From Pelagisphaera sp964404745 (GTDB taxonomy: Bacteria > Verrucomicrobiota > Verrucomicrobiia > Opitutales > Opitutaceae): 64,000 nucleotides of DNA. The position numbers and the translations under genes were made by a program. Each line of letters opens with the position of its first letter. The first letter of the stretch is position 1. The DNA lies in contig CAYOLG010000009.1 of the NCBI GenBank assembly GCA_964404745.1, forward strand, positions 1-64,000, read 5' to 3'. Under the pieces are notes generated by a model. It did no database searches, had not been told where the DNA came from, and worked only from the letters and a program-made list of their open reading frames with translations. Below, in pieces: positions 44,037 to 52,977 of this stretch.

Positions 44037-45377
44037 CTAGAATGTCCGGTAGTCGCGCTTGATGAACCCGTTGGCTTTAGGAATATTGGTCACCTTGCCT
44101 CTTTTGGAGTCCCAACGAATCGTCTTTTCAGGATAAAGGCCGGCGATAACCCCCAAGAGAACGCCTTCGACCATTTTGCCGGAATATTCGAAATTCGCAG
44201 CCGGCTTAGTGTCGCTCCCGAAAATCGCGTCAATCCATTGCCCGTAGTGATCAACGGGCGGGCCCATGTCGGGCTTCTCTAATTTTGAATAGAGGGTTCT
44301 TGGCAGGAGTTGCGGTCCCGCTATGTGAGGCAGTAGCATGCGTCCTTCTTCGCCGACAAGCATAGCTCCTTGACGGGGGAGGTTTTGCCCATCGGGCAAT
44401 TCCAAGTCGGCTCCAGTAGGTGGAGAATGATCCCCGTCGCGCCAGGTCCATTGAAAATCTTTTGTCGTCAAAGGCGTCGGCTTGAACCCGTAACGGACGA
44501 TCGTTTTGGTGGGCAGACTGAAATGATTGGGTTCTCGACAGGTCGCTTTAGCCCATGTCGGAGGCTCCAGTCCGAGTGCATCGAAAGGCGTATCGAATAT
44601 GTGGACACCCATATCTCCAAGGGTTCCGCAGCCGAATTCCAAGGAGCGGCGCCATTGGCCCGGATGATATTTTCCCTCGAGAAAAGGACGTTTAGAAGCC
44701 GTCCCCAGCCAGAGATTCCAGTCCAGGTAATCCGGAACCGGGTCTTCACCAGAGTAAGGAGCTCCATCGTGCCCCCAATCCTTGTAGCACCAAACGTGTA
44801 CTTTGGAAACTTTACCGATAGCTCCCTGGCTAATAAGGCGTGTCGCTAAACGATATCCTTCCGTGGCCTTGTTTTGGATGCCCATTTGCGTGACGAGCCC
44901 TTTGTCGCGGGCCACTTTCATCAGGTGGCGAGCTTCAGCTATGTTGTTGGTCAGAGGCTTCTGAGTGAACACATGCTTCCCGCGTTTCATAGCCGCGAGC
45001 GTCGCTGGGTAGTGAGTGTGGTCTGGCGTGGAAATGGAAACCGCGTCGATGGTGTCGCCCAATTCGCTGAGCATCTCGCGGTAGTCCTGGAACTTGCGAG
45101 CGGAAGGGGCGGAAATAGGTTCTCTGTCCTTGCGGTTTCTCGGGCCCTCTCCATTGAGATGCCGTAGATCGACATCGCAGAGCCCGAGTACTTCAACCCG
45201 AGGGTCAGCAGCGATCCGGGAGGTATCGGTAAAGCCCTTGCCGGCGACGCCGATGTGGGCGGTGCAGAGCTTGCTATTGGGCGACCGGGCCAGGAGACCG
45301 GAAGGGAGTATCTGAAAACCGGCAATTGCCGAGCTGGCTTTGATGAAAGCGCGGCGGGATAAGTTTGAGTTCATCAT
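44037..45377 (-). CDS. Tat-exported Gfo/Idh/MocA family oxidoreductase
   Basis: 446 residues. A twin-arginine signal (SRRAFIKASSAIAGFQILPSG) precedes the fold. Nucleotide-binding elements are AHIGVAGKGFTDTSRIA and VEVLGLCDVD; the substrate strand carries VSISTPDHTHYPATLAAMKRGKHV in pieces. The usual E-K-P is here TQKPL, keeping the Lys, as in many Tat-type members of this group. The C-terminal domain has GCGTLGDMGVHIFDTPF with the Asp-His pair. Members oxidise or epimerise sugars with bound NAD(P). Export suggests action on glycan fragments in the periplasm. The start has two consecutive ATG codons (45377 or 45374). It stands alone. Confidence 0.88.
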   Translation of the reverse strand: MMNSNLSRRAFIKASSAIAGFQILPSGLLARSPNSKLCTAHIGVAGKGFTDTSRIAADPRVEVLGLCDVDLRHLNGEGPRNRKDREPISAPSARKFQDYREMLSELGDTIDAVSISTPDHTHYPATLAAMKRGKHVFTQKPLTNNIAEARHLMKVARDKGLVTQMGIQNKATEGYRLATRLISQGAIGKVSKVHVWCYKDWGHDGAPYSGEDPVPDYLDWNLWLGTASKRPFLEGKYHPGQWRRSLEFGCGTLGDMGVHIFDTPFDALGLEPPTWAKATCREPNHFSLPTKTIVRYGFKPTPLTTKDFQWTWRDGDHSPPTGADLELPDGQNLPRQGAMLVGEEGRMLLPHIAGPQLLPRTLYSKLEKPDMGPPVDHYGQWIDAIFGSDTKPAANFEYSGKMVEGVLLGVIAGLYPEKTIRWDSKRGKVTNIPKANGFIKRDYRTF

Positions 45378-45837
45378 GGACGAGGGGGATCAAAGAGTTT
45401 TCACGCTAGCGCCAAAAGGGTCAAGATCTCGATAGCTCGCCGATGATGCTAATAGGCTGTGGGGCTTAGATTAACATCGCTCCCGCGTCGCTAGATCCCT
45501 CATCCCGCAGAGCGGGATTCGGGCCAGGATCGCCGCTTCGCGTCGGCACGACAAATATGAAAGCGTGTTGAACGAATCCGAAATTGTAGGGTCGCCGCTT
45601 GCGGCGACCCTACACTAATAGATTCGATTTCATCCAATTACTCGACACTTTCTTAGACCTACCCTCGCGACGCTAGGATCTTGGCCCGGGCCGACGTGAA
45701 TCCAGTCTCGCCATTGCGAAACGATGTTGGAGCAAATTGTTGCCTGATCCATCCTGCTCCCGCGGGACACTCCTAACGGTCCAGTTGACTGAATTTTCTG
45801 GCTAGATTCGAAGAGTCGGATAGGCATTGTTGTACTC
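45378..45837. other. intergenic region with hairpins
   Basis: 460 bases between divergent genes. It holds a perfect hairpin at 45585-45614 (family C, annotated separately) and GCAGAGCGGGATTCGGGCC near 45517-45535. No reading frame is convincing. Promoters of both flanking genes must lie here, but I cannot place them. Confidence 0.5.
45585..45614. repeat. palindromic repeat, family C
   Basis: Perfect 14-base arms TGTAGGGTCGCCGC and its complement with a 2-base loop TT. It lacks a following T-run, so it is classed as a repeat rather than a terminator. Confidence 0.8.
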
Positions 45838-45852
45838 GTGTCTCACCCTCCC

Positions 45853-47448
45853 ATGAAATCACCTCTATTGTCCCTCCTCGTCGCTTTTTGCTTTGTAGTT
45901 GGTCCCGCTCGGGCCTCCCATCACAAAGGCGATCGTCCTTTGAATGTGCTCATGATCGCTATCGACGATCTTAAGCCAATTGGATCGGTGTTCGCGGAAG
46001 ATCCGGCAAACTTCCTCCAGCACGTTTACCCTGACAAAAAGCTGCGAACGGAAGTGGCCAATCGCATGACCCCCAATATCCAACGCCTGGCGGATCAGGG
46101 GATCACCTTCATGAATGCCTATTGCGCCTCTCCTGCCTGCAATCCGAGTCGGGCGGCGCTGATGACCGGGATACGTCCTCACAAGTCGGGATTGACGACC
46201 AATGCGGGCGCTACCTTTTTTCGGGATTACATGTACGCGGGCGTTCGATACTTGGAACATGCCCAGACGATGCCGCAGTGGTTGAAAAAGCATGGCTGGT
46301 ACGCGGCTTCAACGGGAAAGATTTACCACAAGTGGAGCGATTACCATCACTCGGACAACCCTCTTTCCTGGACGGATTGGGTGAATGTAACTAGCAGCGC
46401 TGGTGAGCGTGTCCCTTCCAAGTGGGAGTCCCAGGGATTGGCTTGGGGGCAGGAGGGCGATGATAGCGCAAGCTACACTTTGCTCGATGATTATCGCAAA
46501 GCGGACTTCATGGCCACCGTTCTTGAAACCGGGCAAGCGTCCTATGAGGGCGTTACGTTCCAGGTTTCGCAGGATCAACCGTTCTTTTTGGCCTTGGGAA
46601 TCTTCAGACCCCATTTGCCGTTCTATGCTACCAAGGATCTTCTCGATTTGTTCCCCGAGGAGGAGATGAATATCACTTACGATTTGCTGGAAATGTATAA
46701 GAATGATGGGGACGACGTACCGGAGTTCGCATTTAAGTGGTCAGGCTTGGCGCGGGACGAGAGAGGGGATCCCATTCTGGGTACGGACCGGTTTACGACG
46801 ATGCTGGAACATGGTCTCAGCATTGATCGAAATCAGGGAGACCTTAAAGGCTGGAAGAATATGCTTAAGCATTATTTCGCGAGCTGCGCGATCGCCGACA
46901 GGGCAGTGGGCAGAATTTTGGACGGATTGGAGAACAGCCCCTATGCGGATAATACATTGGTTATTCTGTGGAGCGATCATGGATACGCTCTGGGCGAAAA
47001 GCTGCACATGACGAAATTCGCTTTGTGGGATGACGCCAATCAGGTGAACTTCTTTATTAAAGACCCGCGCAACCCGCAGTCGGCTGGAAAACGCTGCTAC
47101 CGTCCGGTTGGTTTGATCGATATTTATCCGACAGTGATGTCTATGGCTGGTCTAGAGCTGCCGGATCCGCGCATTACCGGTCATGATCTGACACCCCTTT
47201 TAGTGAATCCGGACGCGAGTTGGGAAGTGCCCGCCCAGTCAACCTATGGGGACGTTTCCAATAATATGATACGTACGGAGGAACATAAATTGATCCAATA
47301 CGTGGATGGCGGCCGGGAAGTCTACGATATGATCAAGGATCCGGAGGAGTTTGTTAATCTCGCTGGTAAACGGTCCGTGGCTAAAGAGGAGGCTCATCTG
47401 GAGAAGCTGCTCCATATCGCCATCGAAGAAGGCGAATATCCGAAATGA
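45853..47448 (+). CDS. secreted sulfatase, iduronate-2-sulfatase-like
   Basis: 531 residues with a signal peptide (LLSLLVAFCFVVGPARA). Core elements: LMIAIDDLKPIG (D38-D39), modification motif C96-N-P-S-R100, GKIYHKWSDYH, then ILWSDHGYALGEKLHMTKFALWD in pieces. The last segment and the DDLKP start are typical of iduronate-2-sulfatase-type members, which desulfate uronate residues of glycosaminoglycans. The C-terminus EHKLIQYVDGGREVYDMIKD fits. An upstream GTG at 45838 would add five residues before the signal. The specificity is inferred. Confidence 0.9.
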   Translation: MKSPLLSLLVAFCFVVGPARASHHKGDRPLNVLMIAIDDLKPIGSVFAEDPANFLQHVYPDKKLRTEVANRMTPNIQRLADQGITFMNAYCASPACNPSRAALMTGIRPHKSGLTTNAGATFFRDYMYAGVRYLEHAQTMPQWLKKHGWYAASTGKIYHKWSDYHHSDNPLSWTDWVNVTSSAGERVPSKWESQGLAWGQEGDDSASYTLLDDYRKADFMATVLETGQASYEGVTFQVSQDQPFFLALGIFRPHLPFYATKDLLDLFPEEEMNITYDLLEMYKNDGDDVPEFAFKWSGLARDERGDPILGTDRFTTMLEHGLSIDRNQGDLKGWKNMLKHYFASCAIADRAVGRILDGLENSPYADNTLVILWSDHGYALGEKLHMTKFALWDDANQVNFFIKDPRNPQSAGKRCYRPVGLIDIYPTVMSMAGLELPDPRITGHDLTPLLVNPDASWEVPAQSTYGDVSNNMIRTEEHKLIQYVDGGREVYDMIKDPEEFVNLAGKRSVAKEEAHLEKLLHIAIEEGEYPK

Positions 47449-47753
47449 GGGTGGTGACGAACATTGCTTTATATCCGAGCATAGGGATCCAGTGAATTCA
47501 GGCGTTGCCTAAGCTACGTGAATCGCCAAGGCCTAGGGGCTTCGGTGAGCGTCAAAAAAACCCTAAATTTGTAGGTAGCCGCTTGCCCTTTCGATCGTCT
47601 GCGAGGGCATGAGCGTTTAGTATGGCGGCGACCGCGAATTTTGTCAATACGCTACCTCTAGACAGCAGTGAGCCTTTTTAATTGCTAGCTAATCCTCACG
47701 CATCCTATGTTTGGCCTACTACTCGACGTTTGAACTAAACCAAGGTTAGCAAC
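47449..47753. other. intergenic region with repeat remnants
   Basis: Contains GTAGGTAGCCGCTTGCCCTT (about 47571-47590) and GGCGGCGACCGCGAATTTT (about 47624-47642), which look like rearranged family C halves. No gene is seen. Confidence 0.45.
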
Positions 47754-48935
47754 ATGTCTGGATCGAACATTAATCGGAGAACTTTTATCGCTGCAGCGGG
47801 AGCGACAGCGGCTGTGGCCGCTTCTGGGAAACTGGTGTACGGACAGGGCTCGAGTCCCGGGCCGAATGTCGAATGGCGCAATCGGCAAAAAGGGATGGCC
47901 TATCGCCGCTTGGGACGAACGAACTTGATGGTATCTGAAATTGTTTGCGGCGGGCTGGTCGTGAACGATGAACCCGGTCGCTGGGAGTATCTCGAGACTG
48001 CTATCGAAAGGGGTATCAACTATATCGATGCGGCTTCGAATTACAATCGGGGAGGTAGCGAGCGAGGCATTGCCAATGTTGTCAACACGCCGTCCAAGCG
48101 GGATCGCGTTTTCTTGACGACCAAGACCAGTCAATTCTTGAAGACCGCTCGCTCCAAGCCCTATGAGGCGATTTGGGAGACGCTGAACGCGCGAGCCCAG
48201 GCGAGAGTGAGGGCGGAGATTGGAGCCCGTATAAAAGCCAATAGCGTCTTTGAAGAGTATTATCTTTGCAATTACGGAGATTGGCAAATCACCGAAGCGG
48301 AAAAACTGATTCGCGACGATGTGCTGGAGGATTGGTATGGGGACCGCCTGTCGGATGACACCCGAAAGGGCATGAAGCAAGGACTTATCGACGAGCTAGA
48401 GAATAGTCTTAAGAATCTGGGTACGGATCATGTCGATATTCTGTTTGCCGCTCATGGAGCGACCCACAGGAAACATTTGGAGTGTCCGGAATTGCTGGAA
48501 GCGGTCGATGTCTTGAAGCGGCAAGGCAAGATGCGGTTTTTGGGAGTGTCTGCCCACAACGATCCGGCTGCTATCGCTAGAGCTGCCGCCGATTCCGAGC
48601 ACTATGATATGGCCATGGTGGCTTACAATATATCGAACGAGGAATGGGTGGCTCCAGCATTGGCCTACGCCCACGAAAAGGATTTGGGGATCGTAGCTAT
48701 GAAAGTGGCTCGGGCGCCGCATCCCGATCGCGGCGGCAAGGTGGATCCGCTTCCGGGACTAGTAGAGAAAATGCACCGTCTCGTGCCGGGCGATCGTCAC
48801 ATCGCGGAAAAGGCTTACCTTTGGGGGCTTCGCAATCCTCACATTGCCGCCTGTATCTCCGCTATGAGTAGCGACGCTATGATTAGCGGGAACGTCGCGG
48901 TCACGGGTCAAAGTCCGTACGCGTTTGTCGCTTAG
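47754..48935 (+). CDS. Tat-exported aldo/keto reductase with a large insertion
   Basis: 393 residues. A twin-arginine-like signal (NRRTFIAAAGATAAVAASG) precedes a TIM-barrel reductase: YRRLGRTNLMVSEIVCGG, then the catalytic Asp and Tyr in NYIDAASNYNRGGSE, Lys in VFLTTKTS and His in DILFAAHG. Between the Lys strand and the His strand lies about 70 extra residues, mostly helical and charged (SKPYEAIWETLNARAQ, GLIDELENSLKNLGTDHVD). Typical members have about 30 there. The rest is standard (GKMRFLGVSAHND, AYLWGLRNPHIAACISAMS). It probably acts on a periplasmic carbonyl or sugar; the substrate is unknown. A sulfatase gene converges 6 bases beyond its stop. Confidence 0.85.
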   Translation: MSGSNINRRTFIAAAGATAAVAASGKLVYGQGSSPGPNVEWRNRQKGMAYRRLGRTNLMVSEIVCGGLVVNDEPGRWEYLETAIERGINYIDAASNYNRGGSERGIANVVNTPSKRDRVFLTTKTSQFLKTARSKPYEAIWETLNARAQARVRAEIGARIKANSVFEEYYLCNYGDWQITEAEKLIRDDVLEDWYGDRLSDDTRKGMKQGLIDELENSLKNLGTDHVDILFAAHGATHRKHLECPELLEAVDVLKRQGKMRFLGVSAHNDPAAIARAAADSEHYDMAMVAYNISNEEWVAPALAYAHEKDLGIVAMKVARAPHPDRGGKVDPLPGLVEKMHRLVPGDRHIAEKAYLWGLRNPHIAACISAMSSDAMISGNVAVTGQSPYAFVA

Positions 48936-48941
48936 GCTAGA

Positions 48942-50915
48942 TCAATAGGCTGTCTCGACAGCCACGCCTTTAGGCATCCTCAGCTGATCTAGATTTTTAC
49001 CAATTCGGCTAGGGAACAGAGTAATGGTGTCGCCGTTTTCAGCATCGGCGATGGCTTGCTGGATGGGATCGATTTCACTTGCAGAAGGATCCTCTTTGGA
49101 AATCCACTGGCTATACCATTGCAGGGCGGTTCCCTGCCGGTTCGCCCGGCGGACAGCAGTCGGCATAGCGGCATCGACGCTTTTGAGCCACTGGAGGAGA
49201 GTTGTCTCCAGCTCGGCAGCTAGTGGCCGATTCGAGTCGTACTGGTTTTGGCTTCCCGACTCTCCAAGGTTGCTGGAGAGGTCGTACAACTCCTTTTCCG
49301 ACATAAAGTACCCGTCTTCCGGTTCTGGACGATTTCTCAAATTGTCACCATCCTCCCAATACCGTATGAATTTCATTTCACCTTTGATAATCGCGCTGTA
49401 GGGAGCTGAATGCTTGTAGTGCGGCACGTGCCAAAAAATAGCTCCGTCGTCAGCCGTCGTGTTCGGGTCGTTTTCTCGCTCGAAGTCCGAAGCCTCTCCA
49501 TCGAAGAGTGGAACGAGACTGACCCCATCGAGCTCGTTTTGAGAGAAGCCGTTGTTCGAAGCGCGTTCGACTTGGAGAGGCCGAATTCCTGCCAGTTCCA
49601 GCATTGTGGGAAAGAAGTCGACCCCAGTGACTGGCAAAGCGGAAACGCCATTCGGTTCAATGCCGGGTCCGCGGATGATTAGGGGTACGCGCGTGCCGCC
49701 TTCATAGCCATGGGTCTTCTCGCTTCGCAAGGGGTGGTTGGAGGTAAACCCATTGCGTTCGACGCCGCCGTTGTCTGAATAGAAAAAGACTACCGTGTTG
49801 TCAGCTAGACCGGCGCTTTCGAGCCTATCCATGATCTGCCCAAGGCTCTCGTCTATGCTTTTGATCATGGATGCATAGGTGTACGTTGTATGGAACTCTG
49901 TACTACCTTGGGGAGGAATGATCTCGTGCTTCTCATCGCGCCCTCGCCGTTGTCTAAAAAGATCGGAATGAACTTCCGGTTCGCCGGGGTCGATCCGGCC
50001 ATCGCCATTAGAATCCGTCCGCTTGGCCTGCATGGGGCTGTGAACGCCATAGTGGGACATGTAGAGAAAGAACGGTTTTGCCTGCCTGCTTGCTAGATCG
50101 ATAAATTCAAGGGCTCGATGCGTGAGGGCGTCGGTCAAGTAGTCGAGCTTTTCAAAATCACCATCGTTGTCTGTCGGCCACTCAGTACCGTAGGCGACTG
50201 GGAGCGTTTCAAGATTAGGAAAATACTTCGCGCTCCAGGCCTCGCCTCGATAGAAGTTCCAGCCGTGCCGATTGCCTCCGTCTGGCTGGCCTCGATAGCT
50301 TCCGCCGATGTTGTAGTCGAAGCCATGATACTCGGGACCGAAACCTTTCGTTCCTTCGCTAAAGATGTGCCACTTGCCAATAGAGCAGCTCAGGTATCGA
50401 GAGTCTTCATCGTGGCCGGATTTCAGGGCTCGGGCGATCGTGGTTTCCTTGGCCGGATCGAGGTTGCGGACGAGGTCTGGCTCCGTTGGTTCGGTGAAAA
50501 TCATTTCCCCGACTGGGAAGGGCCCCCGCCCTTGGTTTTGGTCGTGGGTATTATTGTTAGTGAATCCAATGCGGGCAGGGTATTTTCCCGTCAATATGCT
50601 GGCTCGAGACGGACCGCAAAAGGGGCAGGCCGCATAGGCATTGGTGAAGCGTATGCCCTCATTTCGCAGCTTGGCTACATTAGGCGTGAAATAGTAGCGG
50701 CTATCGTGTTCGCCTCCCGGATTGTCGTATCGTTGGCCATCAGGACCTTCCCAGCCATTGATGTCAGTCCATCCCAAATCGTCGACGAGGAAGAAGACGA
50801 TATTGGGAGGAGATTCGCTTTCGCTTGCTTGAACGATTGTAGGCTGCAAAAGGGGGCATGAGAGGAGGATGGCCGCGATGGCGCGGACTGTGAATTGGGT
50901 GATAGGGGTAGTCAT
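48942..50915 (-). CDS. secreted sulfatase with extended C-terminus
   Basis: 657 residues, long for the family. Signal peptide (AIAAILLSCPLLQPTIVQA), then VFFLVDDLGWTDING (D45-D46), motif C100-G-P-S-R104, a GKWHIF element, FFYSDNGGVERNGFTSNHPL and GYEGGTRVPLIIRGPG. Many insertions lengthen it (an EF-hand-like stretch DSNGDGRIDPGE at about 304-315 could bind calcium). After the sulfatase tail (LYDLSSNLGES) there are about 100 further residues ending GKNLDQLRMPKGVAVETAY. Arylsulfatase A-like or choline-type specificity are both possible. It converges on the aldo/keto reductase gene with a 6-base gap. Confidence 0.9.
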   Translation of the reverse strand: MTTPITQFTVRAIAAILLSCPLLQPTIVQASESESPPNIVFFLVDDLGWTDINGWEGPDGQRYDNPGGEHDSRYYFTPNVAKLRNEGIRFTNAYAACPFCGPSRASILTGKYPARIGFTNNNTHDQNQGRGPFPVGEMIFTEPTEPDLVRNLDPAKETTIARALKSGHDEDSRYLSCSIGKWHIFSEGTKGFGPEYHGFDYNIGGSYRGQPDGGNRHGWNFYRGEAWSAKYFPNLETLPVAYGTEWPTDNDGDFEKLDYLTDALTHRALEFIDLASRQAKPFFLYMSHYGVHSPMQAKRTDSNGDGRIDPGEPEVHSDLFRQRRGRDEKHEIIPPQGSTEFHTTYTYASMIKSIDESLGQIMDRLESAGLADNTVVFFYSDNGGVERNGFTSNHPLRSEKTHGYEGGTRVPLIIRGPGIEPNGVSALPVTGVDFFPTMLELAGIRPLQVERASNNGFSQNELDGVSLVPLFDGEASDFERENDPNTTADDGAIFWHVPHYKHSAPYSAIIKGEMKFIRYWEDGDNLRNRPEPEDGYFMSEKELYDLSSNLGESGSQNQYDSNRPLAAELETTLLQWLKSVDAAMPTAVRRANRQGTALQWYSQWISKEDPSASEIDPIQQAIADAENGDTITLFPSRIGKNLDQLRMPKGVAVETAY

Positions 50916-50970
50916 AGGATCTTGAGGAGGGACAACGATCGACTTGGCAAAGCTGAAAACGTGTTTGAAT

Positions 50971-51045
50971 GGTAGCGGCCGATCTCCGAGCGGCCATTCT
51001 AAAATTGTCTGGTAGAGAGTGGCCGCTCGGAGATCGGCCGCTACC
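50971..51045. repeat. palindromic repeat, family B, perfect copy
   Basis: Two perfect inverted arms of 26 bases (50971-50996 and 51020-51045; core GCGGCCGATCTCCGAGCGGC) around a 23-base loop. It lies in the 214-base divergent gap between two sulfatase genes, so it sits in their shared promoter region. Confidence 0.9.
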
Positions 51046-51129
51046 TGTTGAGAGTCATCAAAGTTCGCTTATCGGCACTTAAAATCCTTTCCTTGCCCTT
51101 GGGGCTTCAAGGCAGTTCAATTTTGCCCT

Positions 51130-52692
51130 ATGAGAATGATTCGTCCCTTTGCCCTGTTCATCCTTCTTCTTGCCTCCTTTATTTGCTTTTCCCAGGCATC
51201 TTCTCACGAAAATCAGCCCAATGTCCTTATCATTCTGGCGGATGATCTCGGCTATACCGACATCGGGGCTTTCGGAGCGGAGCTGATCGATACGCCGAAC
51301 ATCGACAAGCTAGCTCGAGATGGGATGAAGTTCACACGAGCCTATACGCCGTGTTCCGTGTGTTCGCCGACTCGATACGGGCTACTGACTGGCCGCTATT
51401 ATTGGCGGAGCAAACGGCACCCTCCAACAAAAGTCATCCAGCCTGGTCAAGGCCTGGCGATTGAAGACGGCCGGGAAACGCTGGCTACTTTGTTTAAGAA
51501 GAAAGGCTACAAAACCGGGGTCGTGGGAAAGTGGCACTTGGGATTCGGCGCCTTCAAGAACTTCGACCAGCAGTACGACTGGACCGCCAATAAGCCAATT
51601 GGGCCAGGTCCCTTGCAAGTCGGATTCGACTACTATTTCGGAATGGTGGCCAATGTAGGGAACCAGCCGAAGTTCTACATTGAAAATGACGATTTCTATG
51701 GCCGTGGTCCGGGAGATAAGGTGACATCGAAAAAGGTGTCCGCGAATCCGGCGGGAAATGGGCAAGGGCAGTTTATGGTGCAGCGGGAAACGGTTCAGCC
51801 ATGGGACCCCTCTGTGGTGTGGGAAGACGACGAAGTCGCTCAGGTCATTACCGACAAGGCGGTTGAATACATTGAAAATAATACGGGAGCCAATAAGCCT
51901 CCCTTTTTCCTCTACTTCGCCCACAACATTCCTCATGGCCCGATTACCCCGGCGGAAAAATTCAAGGGCGAAAGCGACTGCGGTCCCTATGGAGATTTTA
52001 TTCAAGAGCTGGATACGCAGGTTGGCGAAGTTCTGGCCGCTGTGGAGAAGTCTCGCCAGCATCGCGAGACCATAGTCATTTTTACTAGCGACAATGGCGG
52101 GGTGGCGGTGGGTCCTGAGTCAGACGATCCGCCATCGGGACCGGCCGGAAAGGCTCGCGAAATGGGGCATCTTCAATGTGGCCACATGCGCGGCGGCAAA
52201 TGGAGCATCTATGAAGGCGGGTTTCGCGTTCCTTTCATCGTCCATTGGCCCGGCCATGTGGAGTCGGGCCAGGTTTCCGACAAGCTCATTTCCTTACAGG
52301 ACGTCTTCGCGACCATGGCCGATTTCCTGAATGTTGAATATGGTCACAACCATGGAGAAGACAGCTTCAGTTTTTGGCCTCAGATTATCGAAGGACCCGA
52401 AGCGCCGGCTGCTCGTGGTCATGTCATCGTTCAGTCTCCCCTGGGCGTTCGAGCCATTGTGCGGGATGGCTGGAAGTACATGCGTCCCTGGCAAGCGCTG
52501 GACCCGATCCCGGAAAACAAGAAAGCGTTTCTGTCACGAGAAGTAGCGAATCCACAGAATTACGAACAGCTGTATCACCTCGGCTCGGATTTCGACGAGT
52601 CTTCCAACCGTTTGGCGGACTTCCCGAGTGTCGCCGCTCAATTGAGAGAAGAATTGCGGCTCGCAGAAGCGAATGGACGAACGGCGCCTTGA
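51130..52692 (+). CDS. secreted sulfatase, arylsulfatase A-like
   Basis: 520 residues with a signal peptide (FALFILLLASFICFSQA). Elements: IILADDLGYTDIGAFGAE (D38-D39), motif C78-S-P-T-R82, VVGKWHLGFGAF, FFLYFAHNIPHGPI, and IVIFTSDNGGVAVG. The C-terminal third has MRGGKWSIYEGGFRVPFIVH and VRDGWKYMRPW, typical of arylsulfatase A-like enzymes. The C-terminal NYEQLYHLGSDFDESSNRL is the usual tail. The substrate is unknown. It diverges from the long sulfatase at 48942 across a perfect family B palindrome. Confidence 0.9.
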   Translation: MRMIRPFALFILLLASFICFSQASSHENQPNVLIILADDLGYTDIGAFGAELIDTPNIDKLARDGMKFTRAYTPCSVCSPTRYGLLTGRYYWRSKRHPPTKVIQPGQGLAIEDGRETLATLFKKKGYKTGVVGKWHLGFGAFKNFDQQYDWTANKPIGPGPLQVGFDYYFGMVANVGNQPKFYIENDDFYGRGPGDKVTSKKVSANPAGNGQGQFMVQRETVQPWDPSVVWEDDEVAQVITDKAVEYIENNTGANKPPFFLYFAHNIPHGPITPAEKFKGESDCGPYGDFIQELDTQVGEVLAAVEKSRQHRETIVIFTSDNGGVAVGPESDDPPSGPAGKAREMGHLQCGHMRGGKWSIYEGGFRVPFIVHWPGHVESGQVSDKLISLQDVFATMADFLNVEYGHNHGEDSFSFWPQIIEGPEAPAARGHVIVQSPLGVRAIVRDGWKYMRPWQALDPIPENKKAFLSREVANPQNYEQLYHLGSDFDESSNRLADFPSVAAQLREELRLAEANGRTAP

Positions 52693-52740
52693 CGATGGAT
52701 GGTAGGTAGGCCCGAAGTGAATAGATTCGTTGCTGAATTT

Positions 52741-52797
52741 GGTAGCGGGCGATCTCGCGCTTACACTGAAGTTACGGCGGTGCAAGCCGAGCGCCCA
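52741..52797. repeat. family B repeat, degraded copy
   Basis: GGTAGCGGGCGATCTCGCGC (from 52741) and GCCGAGCGCCCATTC (from about 52786) keep the ends of family B, but the centre is replaced. It lies in the 285-base convergent gap after the sulfatase; nothing else is seen there. Confidence 0.5.
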
Positions 52798-52977
52798 TTC
52801 GAAAAGTAGCTGTCGAACATATCAGTAATTAGCTCACACCCCTAGCCCCAATATAAAGGCATTCGGCATACAAATAGTAGTCAGAAAATACGAAGGAGAC
52901 GGCGTAAAAGTGCTCTTAAAATTGCTTGAGGGGAGAAAACATCTAGCTGGCTGACCCCGAAGCCAGATATGTCACGT

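Noticed and set aside
45585..45614. The perfect hairpin as an intrinsic terminator
   Set aside because: No T-run follows on either strand and it lies between divergent genes, where no terminator is expected.
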